Positions 34,951 to 43,942 of a stretch of DNA of 45,927 nucleotides are shown in pieces; positions within the stretch are counted from its first letter, which is position 1, and the number at the start of each line of letters is the position of its first letter. The stretch is from Flavobacteriales bacterium (GTDB lineage: Bacteria; Bacteroidota; Bacteroidia; Flavobacteriales; BACL11), in NCBI GenBank assembly GCA_014381465.1, contig JACNLP010000056.1:1-45927 (forward strand). The letters run 5' to 3'. The notes beneath the pieces were generated by a model, which did not search any database, was not told where the DNA came from, and worked only from the letters and a program-made list of their open reading frames with translations. The translations under genes and the position numbers were made by a program.

Positions 34951-37017
34951 GTGAAACAAAAACTACCATATATATTAATTCTTTTTCTTTTTATTCTTTA
35001 CCAGAATTCTTGGGCACAAATTACAATTGATAAAGCTGCTCCTTACGATTCTCCAGCTTGGCTTGTAGATAATATTTTATTGGGCGGTGGAGTGGTAGCG
35101 TCTAATCATTCTTATCAAGGAGATAGTGTCCAAATTGGATTTTTCAATGCTATTAATACTAATCTTGGGTTGGATAGCGGTATTGTAATGGCTACTGGCG
35201 ATATTGATTTGTTAGATCCATTTTTTACTGGTTTTGGGGCTGCTCTCCCAAATACGGTTACTGATCCAGATTTGCTTACGGTTGCCAATTCTGTTCCGCC
35301 ACTTATTGGGCAAACTTTTGTGGTATCTTCTATCAATGATGTAGCAAGGCTAGAATTTGATTTTATTCCAACTTCTGATACGGTAAAGTTTAGATATGTT
35401 TTTGGCTCGCAAGAATATTTTGGTTTTGAAAATTCCCAATACAATGATGTATTTGGATTCTTTCTTTCTGGTCCTGGAATAGCAGGGCCTTATTCAAATG
35501 GAGCAATAAATTTAGCAGTTGTTCCTGGTTCTAATCCGCCACTTCCAATTACAATTTCATCTATACATAATGGAGGTGCGGGTGGAATTTTTACCCCCAC
35601 TAATGACCAATATTTTGTAGATAATTCTGCTCTTGCTTTTATTAATGATGCAGATGGATACACCACTGTATTTACTGCTACAGCAATTGTGCAATGCGGA
35701 CAACCTTACCATATTAAATTAGCTATTGCTGATGGATCTGATCAAGGCTTGAGTTCTTATGTGTGGCTAGAGGCAGGAAGTTTTTCTTCCCCTGTTTTAG
35801 ATGTTGTTGATAATTTTGGTATAGACTCAACTTTTATGGAAATCCCTTGTGATTCTACAATTCTGCTAACTGCTGATGGAGGAGCAGGAGCTACTTATCA
35901 ATGGTTTGATGATAGTGGAAATATGTTAGGAACCGATTCTAGTTTGTATGTTGGTGCTGGTAGCTATGTGGTAGCTGCTACTGCTATAGGTTGTGCAGTT
36001 TTTTCTGATACATTTACTGTTTTTTCCAAACCGCCACCTACTTTTGAATTAGGAGCAAATTATAATATTCCTTGCAATACGACTACTTTAATTGATCCGG
36101 TTATTACAGGAGGAACAGGAAATTACACATATACTTGGAACAATGGAAGTGTTGATTCTTCTCTTTTGGTAGGACAGGGTTATTATCATTTAACTATTAA
36201 TGATGGAACGGGCTGTTTGGTAATGGATTCTATTACTATTACGGAAGATACACCTCCAACAGCAACAATTTCTGGAGGAGGAAGTGTTTGTGATGATGGT
36301 ACAATGGTAAATATATCCTTTGATTATGTTGGTTTATTATCTTGGAATTTAACTTATACTGATGGTACTAATTCCTTTACTCAGAATACAATTGGGAGTT
36401 TAAATTATAACTTTAATACTTTACAAGCAGGAAGTTATACTATTACACAAATCACAGATGTGAATGGTTGTGTAGCAAATGTTTCAGGTCTTGCACAAGT
36501 ACAAGTAAATCCTTTGCCAAATGCAATGATTAGTCCAGGAAATACAACTATTTATATTGGGCAAACTATCACTTTAAGCACAGATAATTATAATTTTTAT
36601 AATTGGTATAATGATGAGGATTCTTTAATAGGAAATCTTCAACAAATTGATGTAAGTAAAGAAGATGCTTATTATGTGTGGGTAGAAGATGTAAATGGTT
36701 GCACGGACATTTCAGAATTAGTTTTTATAACATTTCTTCCTAAAACGGAACTTTTTATTCCTACCGCTTTTACACCAAATGGTGATGAGCATAACGATTT
36801 ATTTGTGATAAAAGGTCAATTTATAAAAACCTTTAAAATAGATGTAGCAAATAGGTGGGGCGAAATAGTTTTTACAAGCAATTCCATAGAAAAATATTGG
36901 GATGGTACTTTTGAAGGGGTAAAAGTTATTGAAGGCTCTTATTACTATAACATACAGATGGTAGGAGAGGATAATAAACCATTCGTAAAACAAGGAACAA
37001 TAGATGTAATTTATTAA
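34951..37017 (+). CDS. secreted protein, choice-of-anchor L domain plus T9SS type B sorting domain
   Basis: 688 residues from a GTG start. A signal peptide covers about 1-24 (ending SWAQ). Residues about 35-285 form a choice-of-anchor L domain (VRLEFDF-like ARLEFDFIPTSDTVKFRYVF, GSQEYFGFENSQYNDVFGFF). The middle has Ig/SprB-like modules, including ITGGTGNYTYTWNNG. The last about 90 residues are a type B sorting domain: FIPTAFTPNGDEHNDLF, VANRWGEIVFTS, GSYYYNIQM. Exported by T9SS to the surface or medium. First gene of a three-gene unit; the next starts 15 bp downstream. Confidence 0.92.
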   Translation: MKQKLPYILILFLFILYQNSWAQITIDKAAPYDSPAWLVDNILLGGGVVASNHSYQGDSVQIGFFNAINTNLGLDSGIVMATGDIDLLDPFFTGFGAALPNTVTDPDLLTVANSVPPLIGQTFVVSSINDVARLEFDFIPTSDTVKFRYVFGSQEYFGFENSQYNDVFGFFLSGPGIAGPYSNGAINLAVVPGSNPPLPITISSIHNGGAGGIFTPTNDQYFVDNSALAFINDADGYTTVFTATAIVQCGQPYHIKLAIADGSDQGLSSYVWLEAGSFSSPVLDVVDNFGIDSTFMEIPCDSTILLTADGGAGATYQWFDDSGNMLGTDSSLYVGAGSYVVAATAIGCAVFSDTFTVFSKPPPTFELGANYNIPCNTTTLIDPVITGGTGNYTYTWNNGSVDSSLLVGQGYYHLTINDGTGCLVMDSITITEDTPPTATISGGGSVCDDGTMVNISFDYVGLLSWNLTYTDGTNSFTQNTIGSLNYNFNTLQAGSYTITQITDVNGCVANVSGLAQVQVNPLPNAMISPGNTTIYIGQTITLSTDNYNFYNWYNDEDSLIGNLQQIDVSKEDAYYVWVEDVNGCTDISELVFITFLPKTELFIPTAFTPNGDEHNDLFVIKGQFIKTFKIDVANRWGEIVFTSNSIEKYWDGTFEGVKVIEGSYYYNIQMVGEDNKPFVKQGTIDVIY

Positions 37018-37032
37018 TTTAAAAACTAAATC

Positions 37033-38457
37033 ATGATAAAAAAAACACTTTTATATTTCGTAGCTATCTTGTTTGTTTGTAATGTTTCTAGTGCACAAAC
37101 CTTAAATTGGAGCACTACACAAAGTATTAGTAGTGGAAGCCAAAGTGGTTATGGCAGACCAAGAATTGTACTTACGGAAAATAATGCACCTTTAATTATG
37201 TGGACAAAAACAAGCACACCAAAAAGCATAAAAGCTTCAAAATGGAATGGAAGTTCATTTTCCGCTCCTTACGATATTGTTCCGCCTAGCTTAGAACCAA
37301 CAGGTTTTATAGGTCCTGAAATTGCCAGTAAAGGAGATACGGTTTATGTTATTTTTCTCTCAGCTCGTTCTGTAAATAATTTTGTTTATCTTATTTCTTC
37401 CTTTGATGGAGGACTTACTTTTTCTGATACCGTTAGGGTTTCAGATAATTCAAACACCAATAAATTTGGTATGCCAAATGTTGCCGTAAATACGGATGGT
37501 AATCCAATTGTTTCCTATATGGAATCTTCCTTAACTTGGACTGATTGGAAGCAAATGGTAAAAGTTTCTTCTGATTTTGGGAATACATTTAGTGCCGCTT
37601 TTGATGTAAGTGCATTGGCCCCTGATGAACCATGTGATTGTTGTAAATCTTCTTTGGTGGCAAATGGCAATGATGTTTTTTTACTTTTTAGAAATAATGA
37701 AAATAATGTACGAAACTCCTATGTTGCAAAATCATCTGATGGTGGTTTTACTTTTACTTCAGCCTCTGGAATTGATGATGACATCTGGATAATAAATGCT
37801 TGTCCATCATCTTCTCCTCAAGGAATGATGTCAGGAGATTCCTTAATTATTGCTAGAAGAAATGGTGCAAATAACAGAAATGAAATATTAGTTTCGGTAG
37901 TAAATTTTAACGATTTGCAATATGCCTATAATAACAGAATTGACCCGATTTCTTTCGGTTTGCAAGATTACCCTGAAGTTGCTGGAAATGGAGATACTAT
38001 TGGAATTGTATGGCAAGACAATAGAAACTCATATATGGATTGTTTTTTTAGTTTTTCTACCACAGGTGCTTCTTCTATTAGTGGCTCAGTTATTATGAAC
38101 GATACCAATAACATTGGTTCGCAAATTGATCCAGATATTACTTTTGCAAGTGGTAGATTTCATTTTGTATATACTAATGCTGGAACTCATGAAGTTTTTT
38201 ATCGAACAGCAGATTTTTCAAACACTTCATCAGTTTATGAATTAGAGAAAAAACAACTTTCTATTTTCCCAAACCCTGTAAATGATAAAATGATAATTAC
38301 AAGCGATATAACTGGAGAAATAATCATTAAAAATATAGAAGGAAAAGATGTGATTTCTTTAGAAAACAGAGGTAAAGATATTGATGTTTCTTTTTTACCT
38401 TCTGGAATTTATACTATTGAAACTAATGGTTTAAGTACAAAATTTATCAAACAATAA
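37033..38457 (+). CDS. secreted sialidase-like beta-propeller protein with T9SS type A sorting domain
   Basis: 474 residues. Signal peptide about 1-21 (ending SSAQ). Repeats resembling Asp-box/BNR blades are visible: SSFDGGLTFSD, VSSDFGNTFS and KSSDGGFTFTS. A cysteine cluster EPCDCCKSS sits between blades, a feature seen in other sialidase-like propellers. The C-terminal about 75 residues are a type A (Por_Secre_tail) domain: LSIFPNPVNDKMIIT ... FLPSGIYTIETNGLSTKFIK. No catalytic sialidase residues could be confirmed, so enzymatic activity is uncertain. The next gene starts on the base after its stop codon. Confidence 0.88.
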   Translation: MIKKTLLYFVAILFVCNVSSAQTLNWSTTQSISSGSQSGYGRPRIVLTENNAPLIMWTKTSTPKSIKASKWNGSSFSAPYDIVPPSLEPTGFIGPEIASKGDTVYVIFLSARSVNNFVYLISSFDGGLTFSDTVRVSDNSNTNKFGMPNVAVNTDGNPIVSYMESSLTWTDWKQMVKVSSDFGNTFSAAFDVSALAPDEPCDCCKSSLVANGNDVFLLFRNNENNVRNSYVAKSSDGGFTFTSASGIDDDIWIINACPSSSPQGMMSGDSLIIARRNGANNRNEILVSVVNFNDLQYAYNNRIDPISFGLQDYPEVAGNGDTIGIVWQDNRNSYMDCFFSFSTTGASSISGSVIMNDTNNIGSQIDPDITFASGRFHFVYTNAGTHEVFYRTADFSNTSSVYELEKKQLSIFPNPVNDKMIITSDITGEIIIKNIEGKDVISLENRGKDIDVSFLPSGIYTIETNGLSTKFIKQ

Positions 38458-41208
38458 ATGAGAAAATTAGTTCTTACCTTTCTAAATCTTTTATTAATCT
38501 TTTTTCTTTCAGCTCAAACAACTGATTGGGTAAAATCATTTGGAGGAATAAATTCAGATAAAGGAATAAGTATTGGAACTGATTCTTTAGGATTTATTTA
38601 TGTAAGTGGGTTTTACAATAGTGAAGCAACATTTGATGTTATTAAGTTGTCTAATGGAGGTACAGGAACAAATAAGGAGAATTTTATAATGAAAATGGAT
38701 TCTCTTGGTAATGTATTATGGACTATACCTGGAGGTGATCAAACTGGAGGATGTTGTGATGATAGAGCTTTAGGCATGCATGTTACTCCAGCTGGAGATG
38801 TTTTTATTACGGGTACTTTTTGGTCATCTTATAATCTAGGTGTTCCTGGAGCTCCAAATACTATAAGTGTTACTCAAAATACTTGGAATACAGCATTAAA
38901 CAATCATGATAATTCTTTGTTGGCTAAAATTGATAAAAATGGAGTTCCTCAATGGGCAATTGGGTTTGGTGCTGATAATACATCAGGAGGGTGTTCTTGG
39001 CCAATTTATGATGCAGATGATCATTCTTATGATGTAAAAGTAGATGATGATGGTTTTATTTATGTAACAGGATTCTTCTCAGGATATGATGCAGATTTTG
39101 ATAATTTATCAATCTCAAATCCTAATTGGGGAACAACTTGTACTCCTATGGGTTATATAGGCAAGTTGGATCAAAACGGTAACTGGCTTTGGGTTGATAA
39201 ATTTGATGGAATAAAAGATGCAAGAGGTTCAAGAGATAATAGATTGGCTATAGATAAATACTCCAACATTTATGTTGTAGGGGGCTTTGAAAATACAGGA
39301 AATTATGGTCCTTATTCTATTACATCTAATGGAGAGTGGGATGGCTTTATTTTTAAAATGGATAAAGATGGAAACTGGCTTTGGGCTAAAAATGTAGGAA
39401 GTAATAAAACCGATAGAATAAATAGTATTGCTATTGATGTTTGTGATGATGTGTATGTTACTGGAGAATACAGAAATCCTATGGTATTTGCAGGAGCAAA
39501 TGCTTCAAATGGAACAGATACTTTGAGTCATAAACAAAAAAGAGATGTTTTTGTAGCTAAGATGAATAATCAAGGAGATTGGAAATGGGCAAAAAGAGCA
39601 AGGAGTTCTGGTACAGATAAACCTTATCAAATGTCGGTAGATGCTAACAAACAAGTTTTTGTTTGCGGAACTTCAAGAGGAGAGATGACCTTTTCAAACG
39701 CATTAGTGGTGAATGCACAAATTCCAGGAGATACTACTGCCTCAGCATGGGTGGCTCAATTAGATGGAAGTACAAACACAGGAGATTGGGTTTGGGCAAA
39801 AATGGCAGGAACAGATACAGATGATGATGACAGAACAAATGACATTTGTGTGGATGGATTTGGTAATGCTTATGCAGTTGGTTTTTTTGAAGATTTAGCC
39901 AATTTTGATGGTACCATTTTGGATGCTACTGGTAGAAAGAAAGATATTTTTGTATGGAAAATGAGCATGACCCCTGGTAGTTTTACGGTCAATAATATTT
40001 ACGATACCATTTATATGGACAGTATAGTTTACAACCCTTTGGATTCAGGTTATTTAACCATTAGTAATTTTTCAATAAATGGTTGCGATACTTTTTTTAC
40101 AGACACAATTATTCATAAACGATATGCAGTAAGAGTTATGTATGATGTAAATCCTGCTGGAACAGCCACTATTGATATTAACGGAAATACCATTTCTGCT
40201 TTCCCCTTTACGGAAGAATATTTTTATGGAGATACGGTTAATCTTTCTGCTAATATAAATGCGGGTTGGTATTTTAGTTCTTGGAGTTCTTTAAATAATA
40301 CCTTAAATACCACTGTAACAAATCCCACTAATTTTATTGCCAATGATGATGACACTATTGTTTTGATTATTAATGCTATTCCACCAGTTTCTGCTTATAT
40401 TTATGGTAGTGATACCCTTTGTGCTAACGAAAATAGAGAAGCACAAATTACCATTGATTTTGTAGGAGTTGCTCCTTTTACTTTTGTGTATGCTATTGAT
40501 GGGGTAAATCAGCCGTCAATCACTACTAATACAAACCCTTATATTATTAGCTCCAATACGGAAGGAATCTATTCCATTACTAATATGTCGGATGCCATGG
40601 GTGTTGGTTCAATAACGGGTTCTGCTATTGTGGTGGTTCATAATTCGCCAATTGCCACTTTTTCTATTGTTCCAGATATGGTTACTATAAATTATCCAAC
40701 TGCTCATTTTGTAGATAAAACAAATGGAAATATTGTGGAATGGCTATGGAATTTTGATGATAATACTGTGGATAGTATGGTTTCAAAAGTATATCATACT
40801 TTCCCTGATTCTGTTGGAGTTTATCAAATTACAATGATAGTAACTGATGAGAATGGATGCTCGGATACTACCTTTAATCAGCTATGGGTAGAAAATGAAT
40901 TTTGGATTTATTTACCTAATAGTTTTACGCCTGATTTGGATGGGATAAACGATAAATTCTGCCTTAGTTATAATGGAGTGAGAATAGAAACTTTTCAGAT
41001 TAATATTTATGACAGGTATAGTGGGCTTGTTTTTTCTTCCAATAATATTGATGATATGCTTTGTGAATTAGATGTAAAAGCATGGGATGGAACTCATAAA
41101 GATTCTGGTAAGGAATTGCCAATGGGGACTTATATTTATGATCTGTACTTCCAAGACTTTCAGGGTTGGAAACATCAAGAGCAAGGTTTTATTTATTTGG
41201 TGAGGTAG
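38458..41208 (+). CDS. secreted SBBP-type beta-propeller protein with PKD and T9SS type B sorting domain
   Basis: 916 residues. Signal peptide about 1-20 (ending LSAQ). Residues about 20-505 hold repeated propeller blades of the SBBP type, with units such as GFIYVSGFYN, GDVFITGTFW, GFIYVTGFF and FVAKMNNQGDWKWAKRA. Then come a tubulin-like-free beta region with an InlB-like module (YDVNPAGTATI, SWSSLNNTLNTT), a PKD module (VEWLWNFDDNTVDS) at about 755-810, and a type B sorting domain (YLPNSFTPDLDGINDKF ... GTYIYDLYFQDFQGWKH). It follows the sialidase-like gene without any gap, so the pair is translationally linked. Confidence 0.9.
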   Translation: MRKLVLTFLNLLLIFFLSAQTTDWVKSFGGINSDKGISIGTDSLGFIYVSGFYNSEATFDVIKLSNGGTGTNKENFIMKMDSLGNVLWTIPGGDQTGGCCDDRALGMHVTPAGDVFITGTFWSSYNLGVPGAPNTISVTQNTWNTALNNHDNSLLAKIDKNGVPQWAIGFGADNTSGGCSWPIYDADDHSYDVKVDDDGFIYVTGFFSGYDADFDNLSISNPNWGTTCTPMGYIGKLDQNGNWLWVDKFDGIKDARGSRDNRLAIDKYSNIYVVGGFENTGNYGPYSITSNGEWDGFIFKMDKDGNWLWAKNVGSNKTDRINSIAIDVCDDVYVTGEYRNPMVFAGANASNGTDTLSHKQKRDVFVAKMNNQGDWKWAKRARSSGTDKPYQMSVDANKQVFVCGTSRGEMTFSNALVVNAQIPGDTTASAWVAQLDGSTNTGDWVWAKMAGTDTDDDDRTNDICVDGFGNAYAVGFFEDLANFDGTILDATGRKKDIFVWKMSMTPGSFTVNNIYDTIYMDSIVYNPLDSGYLTISNFSINGCDTFFTDTIIHKRYAVRVMYDVNPAGTATIDINGNTISAFPFTEEYFYGDTVNLSANINAGWYFSSWSSLNNTLNTTVTNPTNFIANDDDTIVLIINAIPPVSAYIYGSDTLCANENREAQITIDFVGVAPFTFVYAIDGVNQPSITTNTNPYIISSNTEGIYSITNMSDAMGVGSITGSAIVVVHNSPIATFSIVPDMVTINYPTAHFVDKTNGNIVEWLWNFDDNTVDSMVSKVYHTFPDSVGVYQITMIVTDENGCSDTTFNQLWVENEFWIYLPNSFTPDLDGINDKFCLSYNGVRIETFQINIYDRYSGLVFSSNNIDDMLCELDVKAWDGTHKDSGKELPMGTYIYDLYFQDFQGWKHQEQGFIYLVR

Positions 41209-41373
41209 TTATTTCTTTATTGGTAAAGTGGGTTTCAGCAAGGGAATTTCTAATTATTAAATAATAGATGTTAGTATTGAAATGATATGAAAGAATAAAG
41301 AACAAGGAATAAAATATTTTGATGGTGTTAAAAATTTCCAGCTTTATCTTTAGAAGAAAACCCAACCAACAAG

Positions 41374-41411
41374 ATCTCAAATCTAAGTATTAAAATCTCA
41401 AATCTAAATAC
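41374..41411. repeat. 17-bp direct repeat upstream of dapF
   Basis: ATCTCAAATCTAAGTAT (41374-41390) and ATCTCAAATCTAAATAC (41395-41411) match at 15 of 17 positions, 21 bp apart, ending at the dapF -7 box. The rest of the 215-bp gap (41209-41423) shows no gene. Confidence 0.7.
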
Positions 41412-41419
41412 TATCTTTA
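41412..41419 (+). promoter_or_regulatory. -7 box of dapF, predicted leaderless start
   Basis: TATCTTTA (one mismatch to TAnnTTTG) followed by CCCC and the ATG at 41424, spacing 4 nt. Confidence 0.45.
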
Positions 41420-41423
41420 CCCC

Positions 41424-42197
41424 ATGATTATAGAATTTTACAAATACCAAGGAACAGGGAATGATTTTATCATGATTGATGATAGAGAAAATAATTTTGA
41501 TATTGCCGATAACAATTTGATTGCAGCACTTTGCGAGAGAAGAATGGGAATTGGTGCTGATGGTTTAATCCTATTGCTTGAGCATGACATAGTCGATTTC
41601 GAAATGATTTATTTTAATGCTGATGGATACCAATCTAGTATGTGTGGAAATGGCGGTAGGTGTATTATTGCTTTTGCAAAGATGTTAGAAATTATTAAAA
41701 ATGAAACTACTTTTATGGCTATTGATGGAGAACATAAAGGACAATTTTTAGGAGATACAATTGCATTGAAGATGAAAGATGTTACTGAAATTCAAGGAGT
41801 TGATGATGGCTTAGTTTTAGATACAGGTTCTCCTCATTATATCGAAATGGTAGATGATTTAAACTGTATAAATGTGGAAAAAGAAGGTAGAAAAATTAGA
41901 AATTCTTCACCCTTTAAAAAAGAAGGAATAAATGTAAATTTTGTACAAGATTCTGCTGAGTTTCAAGTAAGAACTTATGAGAGGGGAGTTGAGGCAGAAA
42001 CGCTAAGTTGTGGAACTGGCGTTGTTGCAACAGCAGTTGCAATGCATTATGCGAATTGTATTGAAGAAAATGAGATAAATGTAAAAACAAAAGGAGGGGA
42101 ATTAACCGTTAGTTTTGAGGAGTTTAATGGTGAGTATAAAAATGTTTGGTTAAGTGGTGAAGCATCTATGGTCTTTGCTGGTGAGTTTGAATGCTAA
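41424..42197 (+). CDS. dapF: diaminopimelate epimerase
   Basis: Interconverts LL- and meso-diaminopimelate for lysine and peptidoglycan. 257 residues. The two catalytic cysteines are C74 in SMCGNGGRC and C196 in LSCGTGVVATA. YQGTGNDFIMID and MGIGADGLILL are the N-terminal signatures, TGSPHYIEMVDD the middle one. The stop region overlaps the start of the GNAT gene by 7 bp, so the two are coupled. Confidence 0.97.
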   Translation: MIIEFYKYQGTGNDFIMIDDRENNFDIADNNLIAALCERRMGIGADGLILLLEHDIVDFEMIYFNADGYQSSMCGNGGRCIIAFAKMLEIIKNETTFMAIDGEHKGQFLGDTIALKMKDVTEIQGVDDGLVLDTGSPHYIEMVDDLNCINVEKEGRKIRNSSPFKKEGINVNFVQDSAEFQVRTYERGVEAETLSCGTGVVATAVAMHYANCIEENEINVKTKGGELTVSFEEFNGEYKNVWLSGEASMVFAGEFEC

Positions 42198-42676
42198 AAG
42201 GAGAAAATATATTGTTAAGACCACTTAAAGCTACTGATTTAGATTTTTTGTTTACTATTGAAAATGATACATCTAATTGGCAATTTGGAAGCGAGAAAAA
42301 ACAATATACCAAAACAGAATTTCTAGAGTATATTGCAAATGCAAATACTAGCATTGAGCTTGCAAAACAATACCGTTTTGTAATTGATAAAAATCAAAAA
42401 CCTATTGGGTTTATTGATCTTTTTGATTACAAAAATAATACAGCTGGTGTAGGGATAATCATAGCCAAGAATTATAGAAAACAAGGCTTTGCAAAAGATG
42501 CTCTTAAAGTGTTGATTGATTATGCTTTCTCAGAAATTAAGATTACTAAATTGCATTGCGAAATTACAAATGATAATTTAGCAAGCATTAAACTGTTTAC
42601 CTCTTGTGGGTTTGAGATGGAAAGAGAGGAAAATGGTTTACGATATTTTATTAGATTTGTGGAAAAGAAAAAATAA
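42191..42676 (+). CDS. GNAT family N-acetyltransferase (RimJ/RimL-like)
   Basis: 161 residues. LRPLKATDLDFLFTIEND at the N-terminus, GFIDLFDYKNNTAGVGIIIA and the acetyl-CoA loop KNYRKQGFAKDALKVLIDYA are typical of the RimJ/RimL subgroup. INDNLASIKLF-like TNDNLASIKLFTSCGFEMER is the C-terminal signature. Substrate unknown. It overlaps dapF and converges on the dihydroorotase-like gene with no gap. Confidence 0.9.
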   Translation: MLKGENILLRPLKATDLDFLFTIENDTSNWQFGSEKKQYTKTEFLEYIANANTSIELAKQYRFVIDKNQKPIGFIDLFDYKNNTAGVGIIIAKNYRKQGFAKDALKVLIDYAFSEIKITKLHCEITNDNLASIKLFTSCGFEMEREENGLRYFIRFVEKKK

Positions 42677-43942
42677 TTAAACCTCCAAAAACTTTCCTTT
42701 ATTACAAATAGCCAAAGCTTTTCCTTTTAGCTTTTCTCCTATAAAAGGCGTATTCACTGATTTGGATTGTATATCCGCTTTTTGAAATTCCCATTCTATG
42801 TCAGGGTTAAAGAGGGTAAGGTTAGCCGTATCTCCTTCTTCTATTTTTGTACTTTCCAATTGCAACAATTTCCTTGGGTTAATGGCAATTTTTTCTATTA
42901 TTTCTGCTAAGCTTAAATGTTTGCTTAAGTGTTTGCCTATAAGTCCAAAAGCAGTTTCCAAGCCAATAATGCCGAATGCTGCATTGTCAAATTCTGTCTT
43001 TTTGTTTTCCTCATCTTCTGGGCTGTGGTCGGTACAAATCACATCTATTGTTCCCTCTTTCAGCCCTTTTATTAGGGCAGTGCAGTCGCTTTGGCTTCTA
43101 AGTGGCGGAAGTACCTTATAACGGGTATCAAAGTGGGTGATTTGCTCATCCGTAAGTATTATGTTATGCAGGGCAACATCTGCCGAAATATTAATGCCTT
43201 GTTTTTTGGCTTTCTTTATTTTGCTTACACTATTTTTGGTGGAGATATACGATAGGTGCAGTTTGCTATCGGTGTACTGGCAAAGTGAAATATCACGGTC
43301 AATCATTATCTCTTCCGCCATAGCAGGGATGCCTTTCAATCCTAATGCTGTGCTTATTGTTCCTTCATGAATTTGTCCGCCATTGGCAATGCTGCTGTCG
43401 TTGGGATAGTTCATTATCAGTCCATCAAAATCCTTAGCGTAAAGCAGAGCCGATTTCAGCACATCATTTTGTTGCACTGAATTTTTATCATCCGTAAAAG
43501 CAGTGGCGCCCGCATTTTTCATATCGTACATTTCTACCATATCTTTTCCTTGCATGGCTTTGGTGAGACTTCCTGCTGCATGCACACTAACTATATTTTC
43601 TTTTCCTTTACTGTGGATGTATTCTACTTGTGCATTATTATCGGTTATCGGATTGTTTTTTGGCATTAAAAGTACTCCCGTAAACCCACCCTTGGCAGCT
43701 GCTCTGCAACCAGAATTAATATCTTCCTTATACTCAAAACCAGGATCCCTAAAATTGGCGTGCATATCCATCCATCCAATTGAAATATGAAGATTTTTTG
43801 CTTCATAAATTTTTACTTTTGCTTCCTTAATTTTTGCAGCCACTTTTTTAATAATTCCATTTTTAATAAGAATATCTCTAATCTTATTGTGGTGTTTTCC
43901 ATTCGGGTCAATTACCCTTGCCGATTTGATAAGTATATTCAT
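42677..43942 (-). CDS. dihydroorotase-like protein, probably catalytically degenerate
   Basis: 421 residues from the ATG at 43940-43942, which overlaps the upstream VWA gene by 4 bp. The sequence follows type I dihydroorotase along its length (GWMDMHANFRDPGFEYKED, GGFTGVLLMPKNNPITDN, KLHLSYIST, DVICTDHSPEDEENKKTEFD). The metal motif DxHxH reads D59-M-H61-A-N63, so the second His is lost. The usual His of the middle ligand region reads MNYPND, and TDHAPH reads TDHSPE. The Arg after the first motif (R65) and the His of KLHLSYIST remain. Similar degenerate paralogues are common in Bacteroidota. It may be a structural partner or have another role; a real PyrC would be elsewhere. Confidence 0.85.
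   Translation of the reverse strand: MNILIKSARVIDPNGKHHNKIRDILIKNGIIKKVAAKIKEAKVKIYEAKNLHISIGWMDMHANFRDPGFEYKEDINSGCRAAAKGGFTGVLLMPKNNPITDNNAQVEYIHSKGKENIVSVHAAGSLTKAMQGKDMVEMYDMKNAGATAFTDDKNSVQQNDVLKSALLYAKDFDGLIMNYPNDSSIANGGQIHEGTISTALGLKGIPAMAEEIMIDRDISLCQYTDSKLHLSYISTKNSVSKIKKAKKQGINISADVALHNIILTDEQITHFDTRYKVLPPLRSQSDCTALIKGLKEGTIDVICTDHSPEDEENKKTEFDNAAFGIIGLETAFGLIGKHLSKHLSLAEIIEKIAINPRKLLQLESTKIEEGDTANLTLFNPDIEWEFQKADIQSKSVNTPFIGEKLKGKALAICNKGKFLEV

Noticed and set aside
37033-38457. calling the sialidase-like protein a functional sialidase
   Set aside because: Asp-box-like blades are visible, but I could not find the Arg triad, Tyr/Glu pair and Asp with confidence.
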